Assembly (NCBI RefSeq): GCF_040782645.1
Contig: NZ_CP160403.1
Span: 2,108,001 to 2,172,000 of the forward strand
Length of the DNA: 64,000 nt
Direction of reading: 5' to 3'
DNA from: Streptomyces sp. HUAS ZL42
Lineage (GTDB): Bacteria; Actinomycetota; Actinomycetes; Streptomycetales; Streptomycetaceae
Under the pieces are notes generated by a model. That model did no database searches and was not told the origin of the DNA. It saw only the letters and a list, made by a program, of their open reading frames with translations. The position numbers were made by a program, and so were the translations under genes. Below, piece after piece: positions 62,486 through 64,000 of the stretch. Numbering within the stretch: position 1 is the first letter of the stretch; the number at the start of each line of letters is the position of its first letter.

Positions 62486-64000
62486 TCAGCCGGTGGTGAA
62501 GGTGAAGTCGTCGAGCTCGTACAGGGCGTTCGTGCTCCCCTTGAAGACCAGGTAGAGCGTGGTGGTGCCCCTGGGCGCCCGGGACAGGTCCGCGCTGACG
62601 TCCTGGTAGTTCTCCCAGCCGCCGGTGGCCGGCACGGTCGCCTTGCCGAGCAGCGTCCCCGCCGCGGAACCGGCCCGGATCTCGAGCGTGCCGCCCGCGC
62701 CGCCGGAGGCGATGCGCGCGGTGATCTTCTTGGCGTTGCTCAGGACGTACGGCGTGAAGGAGATCCAGTCGCCGTTGTCGATGTCTCCGACGGTCTTCCC
62801 GCCGTGTGCCGAAGCGCGCGTGGTCACCGTGACGCCGGAGCCGTTGCCGAAGTGCTCGGCCTGGCGGTGACGGGGCTGGAGGACATTCTGGTTGTGCGAG
62901 GTGAGCGCGGCCTGGCCACCGCCCCCGCCGTCGGTGTACTCGGCGTCGAGGACTCCGAAGATGTTGGCGTCCTCGTCGTGTCCGCCGTCGGCGCCGGTCT
63001 GGAGGGTGCCGGTGCAGCCGTTCGCGGAGGTCACGGGGTGGCCGTGGCTGTCGTGGCCGAGGACGAACGTGACCTTGACCCTGGAGCAGTCGATGTTCGT
63101 GCCGTCCTCGGGGTCGGTGACCCGCACCTTGAACGGGATGGCGTCACCGAAGCTGAACAGTTGCCCGTCCTTCGGTGTCTCCAGCACCACCTTGGGCGCC
63201 GTGTTGCCGACGACGATCTGCACGCTCGCACTGCCGGTGCGGCCGCTCGGGTCCTTCGCGGTGAGCGTCGCCGTGTAGGTGCCGTTCTTCTTGTACTTGT
63301 ACGTCGGGTTCGCCGCCGTCGACTTGCCGCCGTCACCGAAGTCCCAGCTGTATGTGAGGGCGTCGCCGTCCTGGTCGGTGCTGCCCTCGGAGGAGAACTG
63401 AACCCTCAGCGGGGCCTGCCCGGAGGTGCGGTTCGCCGCGGCCTGAGCCACCGGTGAGTGACCGTCGGTCGCGTTCTCGATCCGGTAGAGGCCGGAGTTC
63501 TCGTCGCCGCCGAACCAGGCGGTGCCGTAGTCGAGGACGTACAGCGCGCCGTCCGGGCCGAAGGCCATGTCCATCACCTGGGTGCCTGTCCAAGGGACGT
63601 TGTTGATGGACTGCACGGTGCCGCTGCCGTCGCTGACGATCCGCTTGATCCAGCGGCGGCCGAACTCCCCGGCGAAGAAGTTGCCGTCGTACGCCTGCGG
63701 GAACTTCACCGGCGAGTCGAGCGAGGCGTCGTAACGGTAGACCGGGCCGCCCATCGGGGACTCGGAGCCGTCGCCGAACTCCGGTACGGACGCTCCGTTG
63801 TACGGGATCCAGGCGGGCTGGGCCGGGGGCAGGTCGGTCAGGCCGGTGTTGTGCGGCGAGGTGTTCTTCGGGGCGGCGCAGTCGAAGGACGCGCCGGACG
63901 TGCCTGTCGCGAAGTCGTAGTCCACATAGGCGTCGTTGGCGCCGGTGCAGTACGGCCAGCCGAAGTTGCCGGGGCCGGTGACCCGCGCGAACTCGACCTG
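62486..64000 (-). CDS. Secreted PQQ-dependent sugar dehydrogenase-type protein with PKD and CBM6 domains, 5' part outside window
   Basis: Only the last 504 codons are in the window. The beginning (FARVTGPGNFGWPYCTGAND ... VMDMAFGPDGALYVLDYGTA) is the end of a glucose/sorbosone dehydrogenase beta-propeller. Next is a PKD domain (TDQDGDALTYSWDFGDGGKS), an Ig-like segment and a C-terminal carbohydrate-binding module of CBM6 type (HFGNGSGVTVTTRASAHGGK ... LYLVFKGSTNALYELDDFTF). It pairs with the ThuA-DUF1080 gene downstream. Confidence 0.88.
   Translation of the reverse strand, partial: QVEFARVTGPGNFGWPYCTGANDAYVDYDFATGTSGASFDCAAPKNTSPHNTGLTDLPPAQPAWIPYNGASVPEFGDGSESPMGGPVYRYDASLDSPVKFPQAYDGNFFAGEFGRRWIKRIVSDGSGTVQSINNVPWTGTQVMDMAFGPDGALYVLDYGTAWFGGDENSGLYRIENATDGHSPVAQAAANRTSGQAPLRVQFSSEGSTDQDGDALTYSWDFGDGGKSTAANPTYKYKKNGTYTATLTAKDPSGRTGSASVQIVVGNTAPKVVLETPKDGQLFSFGDAIPFKVRVTDPEDGTNIDCSRVKVTFVLGHDSHGHPVTSANGCTGTLQTGADGGHDEDANIFGVLDAEYTDGGGGGQAALTSHNQNVLQPRHRQAEHFGNGSGVTVTTRASAHGGKTVGDIDNGDWISFTPYVLSNAKKITARIASGGAGGTLEIRAGSAAGTLLGKATVPATGGWENYQDVSADLSRAPRGTTTLYLVFKGSTNALYELDDFTFTTG

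Noticed and set aside
1..64000. CRISPR array
   Set aside because: No regularly spaced repeats with unique spacers were seen; the only tandem repeat (52403-52622) has no spacers.

Overview
The window looks like chromosomal DNA of a high-GC actinomycete, almost certainly a Streptomyces or close relative. The coding bias is strongly GC-rich, GTG starts are frequent, and start/stop overlaps (ATGA, GTGA) couple many genes. The families are typical of the genus: PAS/GAF/SpoIIE phosphatase, large ATPase LuxR regulator, PASTA kinase, TfuA/YcaO pair and an ebo-like operon.

Layout. (1) 1-6.9 kb: phenylacetate catabolism, a minus-strand operon paaN-paaJ-hydratase-paaH-isomerase, divergent from paaI-paaK across a promoter with a TetR-type operator. 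(2) 7-10.3 kb: PRPP synthetase and an MHS-family transporter, preceded by a second copy of the paa promoter/operator. (3) 10.8-15.1 kb: a tandem pair of small membrane proteins plus a third broken copy, an IS481 scrap and a SpoIIE-type phosphatase. (4) 15.1-23.2 kb: an amide utilisation island with amidase, a divergent five-domain amide/urea-type ABC importer, an ArsR regulator and an unusual SRPBCC-AmiC-like fusion protein that is probably the amide sensor. (5) 23.5-27.9 kb: four genes of oxidative or acyl-modifying type (JmjC-like cupin, diiron desaturase, GNAT, FAD monooxygenase). (6) 28.8-34.5 kb: a compact RiPP cluster bounded by truncated IS5 and IS1380 transposases.

The RiPP cluster is the highlight. 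In order it has an 83-residue precursor, an intergenic hairpin, a stand-alone borosin-type peptide N-methyltransferase of the tetrapyrrole methylase fold, a phytanoyl-CoA dioxygenase-like protein, TfuA, YcaO, an MFS exporter and an unrecognised protein. It therefore combines a split borosin system with a TfuA-YcaO backbone-modifying pair, predicting a peptide that carries backbone N-methylation together with a thioamide or azoline.

(7) 35.8-45.1 kb: LAL regulator, PASTA kinase, an OmpR-type two-component system with two small exported proteins, and a DUF3592 membrane protein. (8) 45.2-49.9 kb: a graveyard. It holds a third copy of the paa promoter/operator driving a small Rieske protein, a broken 2Fe-2S reductase, IS256 debris, a frameshifted DUF4184 gene, fragments homologous to the SpoIIE phosphatase, the AmiC-like fusion and the paaJ/paaN junction elsewhere in the window, and a recombinase tail running into a tRNA-Leu gene. 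(9) 50-52.8 kb: an aldehyde dehydrogenase, truncated sucD and acyl-CoA ligase ends, a three-copy ~94-bp repeat and a strong terminator. (10) 52.8-64 kb: a Tat-exported TIM-barrel protein, then an ebo-like operon of seven overlapping or nearly abutting genes with a myo-inositol-phosphate-synthase-like cyclase, and a ThuA/PQQ-dehydrogenase pair running off the window.
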